Shown: positions 8,116-16,412, numbered from the stretch's first letter. The stretch: DNA of 64,000 bases from an uncultured Bacteroidales bacterium (GCA_902801485.1 CADCIP010000008.1:1-64000); one strand, 5' to 3'. Numbers and translations: made by a program. Notes: a model not told the origin generated them from the sequence alone.

Positions 8116-8577
8116 TTATTTCTTGTGATGGTTATCATTCCTTCTTCTTTGGTCGAATTGTCTCAGCATCATGCGATGATAGATGTCTTCGGCTAACATA
8201 GCTTTATAGACTTTCTGCGCAGGAACAGCCTTTGACAATTTCTTGTAATAATTTTCCTGTACCTGAGCCATTTTTGTGTTAAGCTCGCAAATCTGTTGAA
8301 TCTTATTTGAATACTCTTTTTCCGTGGGACTTACATCCTTGGGAATTCTCTTCAGCGTGAAAATTTCTTTCTGTAATTTGCGCTGTTCTTCTTTCATCTG
8401 ATGAAAAATAGGGAAAAAAGATTGTGCTTCTGTGCTGGTAAATTCTGCTTTCTTGGTAATGAATTCTTCCAGTTTGGCACGGAATTCTTCTGGGTTAAAT
8501 TTCCATCTCTCATGTTGGGCCATGGTACAGAGACTTGCACACAACTGAATAGTGATAAGAATAAATATTTTTTTCAT
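8116..8577 (-). CDS. Periplasmic Spy/CpxP-like protein
   Basis: 153 residues. A signal peptide is visible (MKKIFILITIQLCASLCTMAQ, cleavage probably after AQ). The rest is highly charged and helical (EEFRAKLEEF, QMKEEQRKLQKEI, QRRRNDNHHKK), with the F-x-P-x-x-x-QM pattern seen in small Spy/CpxP-like helical proteins of Bacteroidota. Such proteins act as periplasmic chaperones or stress sensors, but homology is distant. It is the last gene of the operon with the ECF sigma factor and the 108-residue membrane protein (6-base gap), which suggests a part in sensing envelope state. Confidence 0.65.
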   Translation of the reverse strand: MKKIFILITIQLCASLCTMAQHERWKFNPEEFRAKLEEFITKKAEFTSTEAQSFFPIFHQMKEEQRKLQKEIFTLKRIPKDVSPTEKEYSNKIQQICELNTKMAQVQENYYKKLSKAVPAQKVYKAMLAEDIYHRMMLRQFDQRRRNDNHHKK

Positions 8578-8583
8578 GTTTGT

Positions 8584-8910
8584 TTATTCTGCCTCCGTCA
8601 GATAGGTTGCAATTTCCATATTGTTAATCATGCTATAGTCAAGTGCGTCCTCGATGTACTGACTATTGTCAGCTTCGAGTGGTAGGCTTTGCTGTCTGAG
8701 ACCATTCATAAGGAATGTTGTGCTTAGAACACATCCTGCCAGCATTGCGGCAATGCTCCAACGTATTATCCTCCTATGCCTTCTTTGACGCTCTATGCGC
8801 TTCATCATACGCTGAGGAAATTCATTGAAGTAGTTATTTGGAACACGAAAAGGATTCTCGTTCCCAAATTTATCCATTATAATTTTTTCCTCATTCATTG
8901 TTTCGCTCAT
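8584..8910 (-). CDS. Small single-pass membrane protein, possible anti-sigma factor
   Basis: 108 residues with one hydrophobic segment near 48-69 (IIRWSIAAMLAGCVLSTTFLM), a basic cytoplasmic stretch before it (RMMKRIERQRRHRR) and an acidic C-terminal tail outside. No conserved zinc anti-sigma motif is seen. Position, 41 bases downstream of an ECF sigma factor and followed by a Spy-like protein, matches how Bacteroidota place membrane anti-sigma or accessory proteins. Function is inferred from context only. Confidence 0.6.
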   Translation of the reverse strand: MSETMNEEKIIMDKFGNENPFRVPNNYFNEFPQRMMKRIERQRRHRRIIRWSIAAMLAGCVLSTTFLMNGLRQQSLPLEADNSQYIEDALDYSMINNMEIATYLTEAE

Positions 8911-8951
8911 TTTGCTTATTTGTTAATATGATGTGTTAAAGTTGAAATGGT

Positions 8952-9494
8952 TTAATCGTTTTGTTGAAAAAAATCAGTTATTTTTTTTACAGCATGATGA
9001 TATGACGCTTTCAGGGCTCCTATACTGGTTCCCAGTATCTGGCTCATGTCTTCATATTTCATCTCTTGGAAGTATTTCATGTTGAATACGGCCTTTTGTT
9101 TGTCTGGCAGACGGTCTATTGCTTCCTGGAAAAGTGCCTGTGTCTCGTCTCCGTCAAAATAGGGGTCTGCAAGAAGTTGACTCGAGAGAAAATCATCAGT
9201 CCCCGAAGTAATGTCTGTACTTCTTTTTTTCTTCTCGAGGAAACTCAGAGACTCGTTAATTGCAATACGGAAAAACCATGTGCTGATTTTGGATTCTGCA
9301 CGAAAATCATCCAATGCCATCCACGCTTTAAGGAATGTATTTTGCATCACGTCATCTGCGTCTTCATGAGTAAGAACAAGCCTGCGAATTTGCCAATAAA
9401 GAATCTCTTGATACTCGTGTACCAAGGTGTTAAAGGCTTTTTCTCTTTGTGAATCGTCTTTTAACTGGGCTATGATGCGTGCTTCGTCAATCAT
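8952..9494 (-). CDS. RNA polymerase ECF-type sigma factor
   Basis: 180 residues, usual for ECF sigma factors. Region 2 shows FNTLVHEYQEILYWQIRRLVLTHEDADDVMQNTFLKAW with the core-binding DADDVMQ-type motif. Region 4 shows RLPDKQKAVFNMKYFQEMKYEDMSQILGTSIGALKASYHHAVKKI, a helix-turn-helix that reads the -35 region. It is the third gene of an operon after a small secreted protein and an L,D-transpeptidase (35-base gap). It is followed by a possible anti-sigma membrane protein and a Spy-like periplasmic protein, so regulation of envelope stress or peptidoglycan maintenance is likely. Confidence 0.93.
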   Translation of the reverse strand: MIDEARIIAQLKDDSQREKAFNTLVHEYQEILYWQIRRLVLTHEDADDVMQNTFLKAWMALDDFRAESKISTWFFRIAINESLSFLEKKKRSTDITSGTDDFLSSQLLADPYFDGDETQALFQEAIDRLPDKQKAVFNMKYFQEMKYEDMSQILGTSIGALKASYHHAVKKITDFFQQND

Positions 9495-9529
9495 CTCTCA
9501 GTTATTAGACATAGAAAAGGGACTTTGGT

Positions 9530-11071
9530 TTAAAACTCATCCAAAGTTTTTTCTATGATTGTATCGTAGTGATAGTTGTCAGGGTGTTCTTCCAACACGC
9601 CTTCGGTATTTGGATAGAGCGTATAGTAATCCAGGAAAACAGTGAAATTGGTATTAATGGGATAGACTTTGTGCTTGGGACTTTCCACCGTCTGTGGATT
9701 GTCTGCCCTATATTTTTTGCCCCATTGTGTCAGAGGTGCTTTGCCTATCTCCATACGAATCTTGTCTTGCTGAATACTGTCTGTATTCTCTGTGATAAAG
9801 AATGCAAGGTCTAATGGCTTTTCCAGACGGATACATCCGTGACTGACAGCTCTGGTCTTAAGCCTGAATGCAGATGGATTGTTTGTGTCGTGAAGATAAA
9901 CGGAAAACTCGTTAGGAAAACGGAATATAACACGTCCCAAGGAGTTCCCTCCGCCATTCTCCTGTCTGACAACATAGTTCCCGCTGTTCAGTTGGGAGGC
10001 ACTTAACGTCAAAGGGTTAATGGTTTGCCGGGTGCTCTTTTCGATAATTGTGTATCGGTGACGGTTGAAATAAGAGGTGTCGCCTGCATGAAATGGAGCA
10101 ATCTCATGGCGAATAATACTGGGAGGTATGTTCCAATAGGGATTCAATTCCAGTTTTGTTATCTTGCTAACTAGTAGCGGTGACTTATGTGCAATGGATC
10201 CTCCGCAAATACGCATTCTCAGGGTGCTGTCTTGCCCTTCATTAACGGCTGTGAGCTCAAAGCCTGCCAGATTTACCCAGACATATTTTCCCTTGGGGCG
10301 GGGATAACGCCATCTGGCTCTTTCCAAATTTATTCGTGCCAGTCGGGCCCGTTCTTCATTCCTGTTTTTCTTTGCTGCAAGATAATCTTGCTTCAGCGTC
10401 TTGAATAGAGGTATTTGGGGGGATACCTCAGTCAGGAAGTTGCCTAAGTCTCCTGCTTGTGCCTCTTGGAGGGCGTGCAGATAGAAGCTGTCTGTTGCAA
10501 CCTCAGTGTGAATGCCAAAGTGAAAACGCTGTGAAGCCTCTGGGTATGATTTCTCAGATTCTATGTTGTTCAGAATATGAGATGGCAATGTATAACCGAA
10601 CCTTTGTCCTGCGGCATATCTTAGGAATGCTTTTGTAAGTTGGAATTCCAGCCGTCCCATCAGTTTGTTTACGTCCTCCATGTTTCCTCCTCTTTCCCTT
10701 AACTCCTGTAAATCTCTCTCTATTTTGGAAACAGAGAAATTAGACGGCTTCAGTCCTTCTTCTTCAACTTTATTCAGGTATGAAAGTAATGTGTCTGCAT
10801 TTTTACCGATGCCGTTTCTTGTAATCCAGATAAAATGTCCCATTTTCCGATAGTATTTTTTTGTGAAGGCATCTGAATACATTTTGGTTCCCTCCTGTGT
10901 GAAATGTTCTATTTCGTTTCGTATATGCCTACTCTTCAGACTGTATTCGGGAAGTATCCAGTCTTGGATGTCTTGCATGAAAACAAACTGCTCTTGCTTG
11001 CCATTTTCCTGGCAAGATATATGTGTTGCGATAAGGAGGATGAATAGTAGCTTAGGGGAAAGGGCTTTCAT
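9530..11071 (-). CDS. L,D-transpeptidase (YcbB/YkuD family)
   Basis: 513 residues. N-terminal signal MKALSPKLLFILLIATHIS followed by Cys suggests a lipoprotein, though the lipobox is atypical. The C-terminal YkuD domain carries the catalytic SHGCIRLEKP (Cys near residue 413), with an upstream glycan-binding/scaffold part. Enzymes of this class make 3-3 cross-links in peptidoglycan or attach proteins to it, in the periplasm. The start overlaps the stop of the preceding small secreted protein gene (ATGA), indicating translational coupling, and the ECF sigma gene follows after 35 bases. Confidence 0.9.
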   Translation of the reverse strand: MKALSPKLLFILLIATHISCQENGKQEQFVFMQDIQDWILPEYSLKSRHIRNEIEHFTQEGTKMYSDAFTKKYYRKMGHFIWITRNGIGKNADTLLSYLNKVEEEGLKPSNFSVSKIERDLQELRERGGNMEDVNKLMGRLEFQLTKAFLRYAAGQRFGYTLPSHILNNIESEKSYPEASQRFHFGIHTEVATDSFYLHALQEAQAGDLGNFLTEVSPQIPLFKTLKQDYLAAKKNRNEERARLARINLERARWRYPRPKGKYVWVNLAGFELTAVNEGQDSTLRMRICGGSIAHKSPLLVSKITKLELNPYWNIPPSIIRHEIAPFHAGDTSYFNRHRYTIIEKSTRQTINPLTLSASQLNSGNYVVRQENGGGNSLGRVIFRFPNEFSVYLHDTNNPSAFRLKTRAVSHGCIRLEKPLDLAFFITENTDSIQQDKIRMEIGKAPLTQWGKKYRADNPQTVESPKHKVYPINTNFTVFLDYYTLYPNTEGVLEEHPDNYHYDTIIEKTLDEF

Positions 11072-11370
11072 CGAATAGAAATCTTACGTACTACCTTTCC
11101 TATTTTAACCAGGTAGCAACCCTTAGGCAAGTTGGCAGAATAAGTTTTTCCAGAAGTGTCTGTTTTTATGGTAGCCACTTTAGTGCCAGTAAGATTAAAA
11201 ATCTCTATATCCTCGCCATTGGCTCCAGTAACCTTAACAGTATTTCCGCTTGCAACAATAGTAATAGCAGAAACGCTAGTCTCAATGCCATCATTATCTG
11301 TCATTTCCGTTGCGAATACTGGGGTAAAAACCAGCATCAAAGGCAATATTATGAATAGAAACTTTTTCAT
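11068..11370 (-). CDS. Small secreted protein with T9SS sorting-domain-like C-terminus
   Basis: 100 residues: signal peptide MKKFLFIILPLMLVFTPVFA, then almost only one beta-rich module. It reads EIFNLTGTKVATIKTDTSGKTYSANLPKGCYLVKIGKVVRKISIR. The pattern 'xIxNLTGxKV...LPKGxYLVKI...KIxI' resembles Por/type IX secretion C-terminal sorting domains, here with little or no cargo in front. It is the first gene of the L,D-transpeptidase/ECF sigma operon and has a clear promoter. Function unknown. Confidence 0.75.
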   Translation of the reverse strand: MKKFLFIILPLMLVFTPVFATEMTDNDGIETSVSAITIVASGNTVKVTGANGEDIEIFNLTGTKVATIKTDTSGKTYSANLPKGCYLVKIGKVVRKISIR

Positions 11371-11389
11371 ATTCTGCTCAATCTTAACG

Positions 11390-11420
11390 CAAAGTTATTG
11401 CTTTTATTTTATTGCCACAA
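11390..11420 (-). promoter_or_regulatory. Promoter of the envelope operon (8116-11370)
   Basis: Minus strand CTTG (TTG at 11420-11418), 20 bases, TAACTTTG (11397-11390), 20 bases ahead of the first start codon. Confidence 0.7.
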
Positions 11421-11459
11421 GTAATTTTGCTAAAAAATGACACTTTTTGCTTTTTTTTT

Positions 11460-12374
11460 CTATATTTTAATGTTTAACCCCTCGAAAGCGAGGCATGTTT
11501 GAGGAAAAATGGTTGTTGCTTCTGCCAATAAAGCCTTTTCGTCGTTTACTCTGGCGCTGAAGTGTCCAATGCACAAATTACCCACGTGTGATTCTTTGGC
11601 TATAGTCGCTGCCTGAGAAGCAGTTGAGTGCATGGTTTCCTGTGCCCGTTTCTGAAATTCGTCGGGGTAAGTGGCTTCGTGGTATAGCAGGGTAACATCC
11701 TGTAGTACTTCACTCAGCTTCGGTTGGAAGGCTGTGTCTGAGCAGTAAGCGTATGAACGTGGTTTGGCTGCAGGTGTTACCAATCTGTAGTTGGGGATGA
11801 GTGTTCCGTCTTCCGTTGTCCAGGCTGCACCTGCTTTGATGTTGTTAATCTGAGAGAACGGAATATTAAAGGCTTCTATCATCTCTCGCTTGATGTGGGG
11901 CAATGAAGGTGTTTCCCTGAAAAGGAATCCCGAGCAAGGAATCCTGTGTTGAAGAGGAATACTCCAGACTTTTACGCTGCGGTCTGTATATATTACATTA
12001 TGTACGCGCGTATCAATGGGATGGAAGATGACCTGAAACGTCATTCCTTCGCAATAAATTTTAAGGATGGTGTCCAGATATTCCTGCAGTTGCTGTGGAC
12101 CATGAATATGCAACTCGGCAGTCCTGCCCAACAGGGCCATCGTACTGATTAGTCCAGGTAACCCAAAAACGTGGTCGCCATGATTATGGGAAATGAAGAT
12201 ATGACCTATGCGGGCCATAGGCAAACGCATTCTTTGCATCTGAGTCTGAGCTCCTTCCCCACAGTCTATCATGTAGTATTTACCTCTGATATTGACAATC
12301 TGGGAGGTGGGCATATGCCTGAGTGTTGGCTTTGCTGATCCGCATCCTAATATATTGACTTCAAATATCTCCAT
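11460..12374 (-). CDS. rnz: Ribonuclease Z (tRNA 3'-endonuclease)
   Basis: 304 residues, typical short RNase Z. It removes 3' trailers from pre-tRNAs. The metallo-beta-lactamase zinc motif HNHGDH is at residues 63-68, with further ligands in LLYHEATY and in IGHFSAR near the C-terminus, and GCGSAKPT near the start as in other RNase Z. It lies 79 bases downstream of rpsA on the same strand, behind a hairpin that may attenuate read-through. Most tRNA genes in this window lack an encoded CCA, which fits a need for this enzyme. Confidence 0.95.
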   Translation of the reverse strand: MEIFEVNILGCGSAKPTLRHMPTSQIVNIRGKYYMIDCGEGAQTQMQRMRLPMARIGHIFISHNHGDHVFGLPGLISTMALLGRTAELHIHGPQQLQEYLDTILKIYCEGMTFQVIFHPIDTRVHNVIYTDRSVKVWSIPLQHRIPCSGFLFRETPSLPHIKREMIEAFNIPFSQINNIKAGAAWTTEDGTLIPNYRLVTPAAKPRSYAYCSDTAFQPKLSEVLQDVTLLYHEATYPDEFQKRAQETMHSTASQAATIAKESHVGNLCIGHFSARVNDEKALLAEATTIFPQTCLAFEGLNIKI

Positions 12375-12397
12375 TCTTTATTACCTTTTTATATTAG

Positions 12398-12426
12398 AAA
12401 AGGGACAGCCTTCTGCTGCCCCTTTT
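12398..12426 (-). terminator. Hairpin between rpsA and rnz
   Basis: On the minus strand AAAAGGGGCAGC pairs with GCTGTCCCTTTT (12 bp with one G-U) around AGAAG. On the plus strand the same position is an A-C mismatch, so the element is built for rpsA transcripts. It may end most of them and let some reach rnz. Confidence 0.7.
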
Positions 12427-12453
12427 AATTATGATTTGCAGGTTTTGCAAGTA

Positions 12454-14241
12454 TTATTCGCCAGCCTGCATTTTAGCCTTCAAAGCTGCTAAAGCATCCA
12501 AGTCACCCAATGTTGTGCTGGCAGCCTGGTTCTGAATTGCGGGAGCTTCCTCCTTGCGAGTAGTTGTACGCTTGGTCGCTTTCTTTGCTTCGCGAGCTTC
12601 TGCCCGCTGAGCATCTTCGTAGATGCGGCTGTGGCTCAGGATAATGCGCTTGCTCTCTTTGTTGAACTCGATTACCTTGAACTGGAGTTTCTCGTTCAAC
12701 TGTGCCTGGCTGCCGTCTTCCTTAACAAGGTGTTTGGGAGTTGCAAAGCCCTCTACACCATACTCGAGCTGGATAACTGCACCCTTGTCGAGCATCTCAA
12801 CGATAGTTCCCTCGTGGATGCTATCTTGAGTGAATACTGTCTCGAATACATCCCAGGGATTCTCCTCTAACTGCTTGTGGCCCAGAGAGAGACGGCGGTT
12901 GGTCTTGTCAATCTCCAATACGCAAACTTCGATTTCAGCACCAATCTGAGTGAACTCGCTGGGGTGCTTAATCTTCTTTGTCCAGCTGAGGTCGCTGATG
13001 TGGATAAGACCGTCAACACCTTCTTCAATCTCAACAAAAACACCAAAGTTGGTGAAGTTGCGAACCTTTGCTGTGTGCTTGCTGCCAATAGGATATTTCT
13101 CGTCGATGTTCTCCCAAGGATCATCCTTCAGTTGCTTGATACCAAGAGACATCTTGCGCTCCTCGCGGTCCAGAGTCAGAATAACTGCCTCTACCTCGTC
13201 GCCAACCTTCATGAAGTCTTGAGCACTGCGAAGATGCTGGCTCCAGCTCATCTCTGATACATGGATCAGACCTTCTACGCCTGGAGCAATCTCTACGAAT
13301 GCTCCGTAGTCGGCCATAACAACAACCTTACCCTTTACATGGTCGCCAACCTTCAAGTCTGCATCCAAAGCGTCCCATGGGTGAGGAGTCAACTGCTTCA
13401 AGCCAAGAGCAATGCGCTTCTTCTCGTTGTCGAAGTCCAGTATAACAACATTGATCTTCTGGTCCAGCTCAACAATTTCCTTAGGATCATTTACGCGACC
13501 CCAACTGAGGTCTGTAATGTGAATAAGACCGTCCACGCCACCCAGGTCGATGAATACACCGTACGAGGTGATATTTTTAACGGTACCCTCAAGTACCTGA
13601 CCCTTCTCGAGACGACCGATGATTTCCTGTTTCTGAGCCTCCAGCTCTGCTTCAATGAGAGCCTTGTGGCTTACAACAACATTCTTGTAGTCCTGATTGA
13701 TCTTGACAATCTTGAACTCCATAGTTTTGCCTACGAAGATATCGTAGTCACGGATGGGCTTAACGTCAATCTGAGAGCCGGGCAAGAAGGCCTCGATGCC
13801 GAATACATCGACAATCATACCACCCTTAGTGCGGCACTTAACGTAACCCTTAACAATTTCTTCCTTCTCCAGAGCCTCATTTACACGATCCCAGCTGCGG
13901 CTTGCGCGTGCTTTCTTGTGAGAAAGAATTAACTGCCCCTTCTTGTCTTCCTGATTCTCGATGTACACTTCAACTGTGTCACCTACTTTCAGGTCGGGGT
14001 TGTAACGGAATTCGCTTGCAGGTATGATACCATCGCTCTTAAAGCCGATGTTAACTACTACTTCACGCTTGTTCATCGCGATTACAGTTCCATCAACTAC
14101 GTCGTGGTCATTTACCTTGTTCAAAGAGCCATTATAGGCCTCTTCTTGAGCCTCGCGGCTTGCTTCAACTTTGTTGTCACCATTGGCGTATGCTTCCCAA
14201 TCGAAGTCTTCCAGTGGCGCAACGTTTTTCAAATCTGCCAT
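12454..14241 (-). CDS. rpsA: 30S ribosomal protein S1
   Basis: 595 residues. It binds mRNA on the small ribosomal subunit. About six S1 OB-fold repeats are visible: DGTVIAMNKREVVVNIGFKS, KGYVKCRTKGGMIVDV, EGTVKNITSYGVFIDLGGVDGLIHITDLSW, KGKVVVMADYGAFVEIAPGVEGLIHVSEMSW, AKVRNFTNFGVFVEIEEGVDGLIHISDLSW and EGTIVEMLDKGAVIQLEYGVEGFATPKH. The N-terminal acidic lead and the basic tail (AREAKKATKRTTTRKEE) agree with the Bacteroidota form. It has its own promoter, divergent from the tRNA cluster. Confidence 0.97.
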   Translation of the reverse strand: MADLKNVAPLEDFDWEAYANGDNKVEASREAQEEAYNGSLNKVNDHDVVDGTVIAMNKREVVVNIGFKSDGIIPASEFRYNPDLKVGDTVEVYIENQEDKKGQLILSHKKARASRSWDRVNEALEKEEIVKGYVKCRTKGGMIVDVFGIEAFLPGSQIDVKPIRDYDIFVGKTMEFKIVKINQDYKNVVVSHKALIEAELEAQKQEIIGRLEKGQVLEGTVKNITSYGVFIDLGGVDGLIHITDLSWGRVNDPKEIVELDQKINVVILDFDNEKKRIALGLKQLTPHPWDALDADLKVGDHVKGKVVVMADYGAFVEIAPGVEGLIHVSEMSWSQHLRSAQDFMKVGDEVEAVILTLDREERKMSLGIKQLKDDPWENIDEKYPIGSKHTAKVRNFTNFGVFVEIEEGVDGLIHISDLSWTKKIKHPSEFTQIGAEIEVCVLEIDKTNRRLSLGHKQLEENPWDVFETVFTQDSIHEGTIVEMLDKGAVIQLEYGVEGFATPKHLVKEDGSQAQLNEKLQFKVIEFNKESKRIILSHSRIYEDAQRAEAREAKKATKRTTTRKEEAPAIQNQAASTTLGDLDALAALKAKMQAGE

Positions 14242-14285
14242 ACAGATTAATTAAATGTTAATACTAATGTTAATAAACGCGGGCA

Positions 14286-14315
14286 CAAAGGTACAATATT
14301 TTTTTGTCATGCCAA
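14286..14315 (-). promoter_or_regulatory. Promoter for rpsA
   Basis: Minus strand CTTG (TTG at 14315-14313), 19 bases, TACCTTTG (14293-14286), 45 bases ahead of the start codon. Confidence 0.7.
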
Positions 14316-14406
14316 GCTTTTCTTATGTTTTTTTTCAAATATATATATAATATAATGTATAGGAGCCGAGAAGAATACTTTTTTTTCAAAAAAATGAAGG
14401 AAAAGC

Positions 14407-14437
14407 TTGGTGCGTATTGAAAAATAGTGTACCTTTG
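14407..14437 (+). promoter_or_regulatory. Promoter of the tRNA cluster
   Basis: TTG at 14407-14409, 20 bases, TACCTTTG at 14430-14437. The 62 bases from here to the first tRNA form an untranslated leader. Confidence 0.75.
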
Positions 14438-14499
14438 CACTCGCAAATCGGAAATGGCTATGCCGAGCGGGGTTTTTAAAAGGTCTTCCGAAGAAGCAA

Positions 14500-14574
14500 G
14501 GGCGTTTAGCTCAGCTGGTTCAGAGCATCTGCCTTACAAGCAGAGGGTCGGCGGTTCGAATCCGTCAACGCCCA
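14500..14574 (+). tRNA. tRNA-Val (anticodon TAC)
   Basis: Acceptor GGGCGTT pairs with AACGCCC; anticodon loop CTTACAA reads TAC; T loop TTCGAAT. The 3' CCA is not encoded. First gene of the five-tRNA operon. Confidence 0.95.
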
Positions 14575-14587
14575 CAATACTTTACAT

Positions 14588-14664
14588 GGCTCCTTAGCTC
14601 AACTGAATAGAGCATTTGACTACGGATCAAAAGGTTGCAGGTTTGAATCCTGCAGGAGTCACCA
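14588..14664 (+). tRNA. tRNA-Arg (anticodon ACG)
   Basis: Acceptor GGCTCCT pairs with AGGAGTC; anticodon loop CTACGGA reads ACG. A 3' CCA appears to be encoded (14662-14664), unlike its neighbours. The D loop AACTGAATA has A at 15 and 19, and the T loop TTTGAAT has T at 56, so the usual G19-C56 contact is replaced by A19-U56. Confidence 0.93.
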
Positions 14665-14684
14665 TCTGGCAGAGGTCAGTGGAC

Positions 14685-14767
14685 GGGTAGGTAGGTAAGT
14701 GGTTAAAACGGGCAGACTGTAAATCTGTTGCCTCACGGCTTCGGCAGTTCGAATCTGTCCCTGCCCA
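14685..14767 (+). tRNA. tRNA-Tyr (anticodon GTA)
   Basis: Class II tRNA with a long variable arm (CTCACGGCTTCGGCAG). Acceptor GGGTAGG pairs with CCTGCCC including one G-U; anticodon loop CTGTAAA reads GTA. Confidence 0.93.
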
Positions 14768-14782
14768 CGCAATGTAAGGTTT

Positions 14783-14855
14783 GCGGAAATAGCTCAGTTG
14801 GTAGAGCACAACCTTGCCAAGGTTGGGGTCGCGAGTTCGAGTCTCGTTTTCCGCT
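14783..14855 (+). tRNA. tRNA-Gly (anticodon GCC)
   Basis: Acceptor GCGGAAA pairs with TTTCCGC; anticodon loop TTGCCAA reads GCC. The last 19 bases plus one are repeated exactly at 14891-14910. Confidence 0.95.
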
Positions 14856-14890
14856 CGCTAGAGTAAAACGAGCTCAAGGTTTTCTTAGCG

Positions 14891-14910
14891 TCGAGTCTCG
14901 TTTTCCGCTC
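14891..14910 (+). repeat. 20-bp duplicate of the tRNA-Gly 3' end
   Basis: Identical to 14837-14856, which covers part of the T loop, the T arm and the 3' acceptor strand of tRNA-Gly. Offset is 54 bases. No integrase gene is nearby. It may be an old attachment-site scar or a local duplication. Confidence 0.85.
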
Positions 14911-14921
14911 CTTTTCTTAAT

Positions 14922-14996
14922 GGTGCGTTAGTTCAGTTTGGTTAGAATACATGCCTGTCACGCATGGGGTCACGAGTTCGAGCCTCGTACGCACCG
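14922..14996 (+). tRNA. tRNA-Asp (anticodon GTC), copy 1
   Basis: Acceptor GGTGCGT pairs with ACGCACC; anticodon loop CTGTCAC reads GTC. Last gene of the cluster. Differs from copy 2 at 49475 by one base in the D loop (TTTGG versus CTTGG context). Confidence 0.95.
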
Positions 14997-15040
14997 CCTC
15001 ATAGCAAAAAGTGTTTTTCATGGTATTAGATTTTTAAGGT

Positions 15041-15078
15041 AAGATTCAAGGTCAGTGATGATATTGAATCTTTTTTTT
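15041..15078 (+). terminator. Terminator of the tRNA cluster
   Basis: AAGATTCAA pairs with TTGAATCTT around a 14-base loop, followed by a run of T. The whole spacer from 14997 is repeated almost exactly after the second tRNA-Asp at 49550-49632. Confidence 0.85.
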
Positions 15079-15149
15079 GTCCTTATCCTTTTTGCATCAT
15101 GGCACGTTGTCCAATGACATTTAAGGACGAAACCTCACATTGTTTTTTT

Positions 15150-16412
15150 TCACCATTTATCTTTAATCTGACTGTTATCGGCCCAGCGGTGGTCTTTAGG
15201 GAATGACTGGCCACCCCAAGCTTTTATCTGTGTCCAAGGCTGGGGAGAATCTGTCCAGAAAGGATGGTCGGCAGGTAAACCTAAAGGCATAAGGGTCATC
15301 GAAGTCATATACAGCGAACCATTATTGGTGTACCAATCGGCAACATCCGGTTGGGAACCGCAGAATCCGATTGTAAGGAAACCACCTTCGTTGAAGTTCT
15401 CTTGCGCATCGAACATGCGGTGATGAACTTTAGTCAAAGCTGCTCGAACCTGTCCGTTGCTTAATTCCTTCGGTAAGGTCTGGTACCAAGCCATTAACGC
15501 AAGAGGCTGTAATGCGGCTAAGCGATAAACAATAGAACGGCCGAAAGCTGGGAATGTTCCCTCGGGCGAAATGAAACGCTCCAGAATTATCGCATATTTC
15601 TGGGCACGTTTCAGAGAGCGAGAATAGTATTTCTGGTAATCAATTCGCGAACTGCGCTTAGCATCCACCATTGCCTGTAAAGTCTCGAGATACATGGAAT
15701 GGAAGACGTAGCTGCTGTAATAGTCGAATGCAAAATCGGGGCCGTCAGCATACCATCCGTCACCTATGTACCATTCCTCCACCTTGCGGCAGGCCATATT
15801 TACACGATACTCATCGAACTGGGCACCGGCCTTTGCCAACAGGCTCTCTATGGTTGACGAAAAGAGCAACCAATTGGAATAGGGTGGGTCAATCTTTCGA
15901 AGGGCCTGAAACTCTTTGATATATCGTTGTTTGGTTTCATTGTCGAGTGGCATCCATAAGGTGTCCCAGGCACGCAAGAAAGATTCGGCAATAAACGCTG
16001 CATCAACCAGATTCTGGCCTGACTTACCCCAGCAGAGGTAATCGGGAGATGTGGGGTCAACAGAGTTCTTGTATGCAGCTAAAGCCCATTCGCGGAGTTG
16101 CTTACGTTGCATACCCTCTTCGGTGTTATCATCGGGTAGGGTAAGCCAAGGGGCAATTCCTACCATCAGACGGCCAAAGGTTTCCATATAGACGACGCTG
16201 CGGTCGCGATTGTCGAACGAGGGCGAGAACTCCGTCTTCATATTCTTTTGCAGTTCGCTCTTAGCCATATTCTCCAATACGGGTTGTGCCATCTTGTAGG
16301 CCAACGAGCACCAGTATTGCCGGTCAGACAGTTCGGCAGTCTTTGTCTTTTTGGCTTGTATCGGCATTGTCAATACAAATGCCAGAATCAAGAAAGAAGA
16401 AAGTGTCCTCAT
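15150..16412 (-). CDS. DUF2264 domain-containing secreted protein
   Basis: 420 residues with signal peptide MRTLSSFLILAFVLTMPIQA. The body matches the DUF2264 style: SVVYMETFGRLMVGIAPWL, WGKSGQNLVDAAFIAESFLRAWDTLW, SNWLLFSSTIESLLAKAG, DGWYADGPDFAFDYYSSYVFHSMYL and FPAFGRSIVYRLAALQPLA. It has an alpha/alpha-barrel look and is often found with polysaccharide-degrading enzymes, with no assigned reaction that I can state. It starts 5 bases after the stop of the GH88/105 gene, so both are co-transcribed. A shared role in breaking down an unsaturated uronide-containing glycan in the periplasm is inferred. Confidence 0.85.
   Translation of the reverse strand: MRTLSSFLILAFVLTMPIQAKKTKTAELSDRQYWCSLAYKMAQPVLENMAKSELQKNMKTEFSPSFDNRDRSVVYMETFGRLMVGIAPWLTLPDDNTEEGMQRKQLREWALAAYKNSVDPTSPDYLCWGKSGQNLVDAAFIAESFLRAWDTLWMPLDNETKQRYIKEFQALRKIDPPYSNWLLFSSTIESLLAKAGAQFDEYRVNMACRKVEEWYIGDGWYADGPDFAFDYYSSYVFHSMYLETLQAMVDAKRSSRIDYQKYYSRSLKRAQKYAIILERFISPEGTFPAFGRSIVYRLAALQPLALMAWYQTLPKELSNGQVRAALTKVHHRMFDAQENFNEGGFLTIGFCGSQPDVADWYTNNGSLYMTSMTLMPLGLPADHPFWTDSPQPWTQIKAWGGQSFPKDHRWADNSQIKDKW

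Noticed and set aside
13261..13932. Plus-strand open frame opposite rpsA
   Set aside because: Antisense shadow of the repeated S1 domains; no family resemblance or initiation signals.
14440..14499. tRNA-like sequence (GCCGAGCGG) ahead of tRNA-Val
   Set aside because: No acceptor or anticodon stem can be formed; treated as leader RNA.
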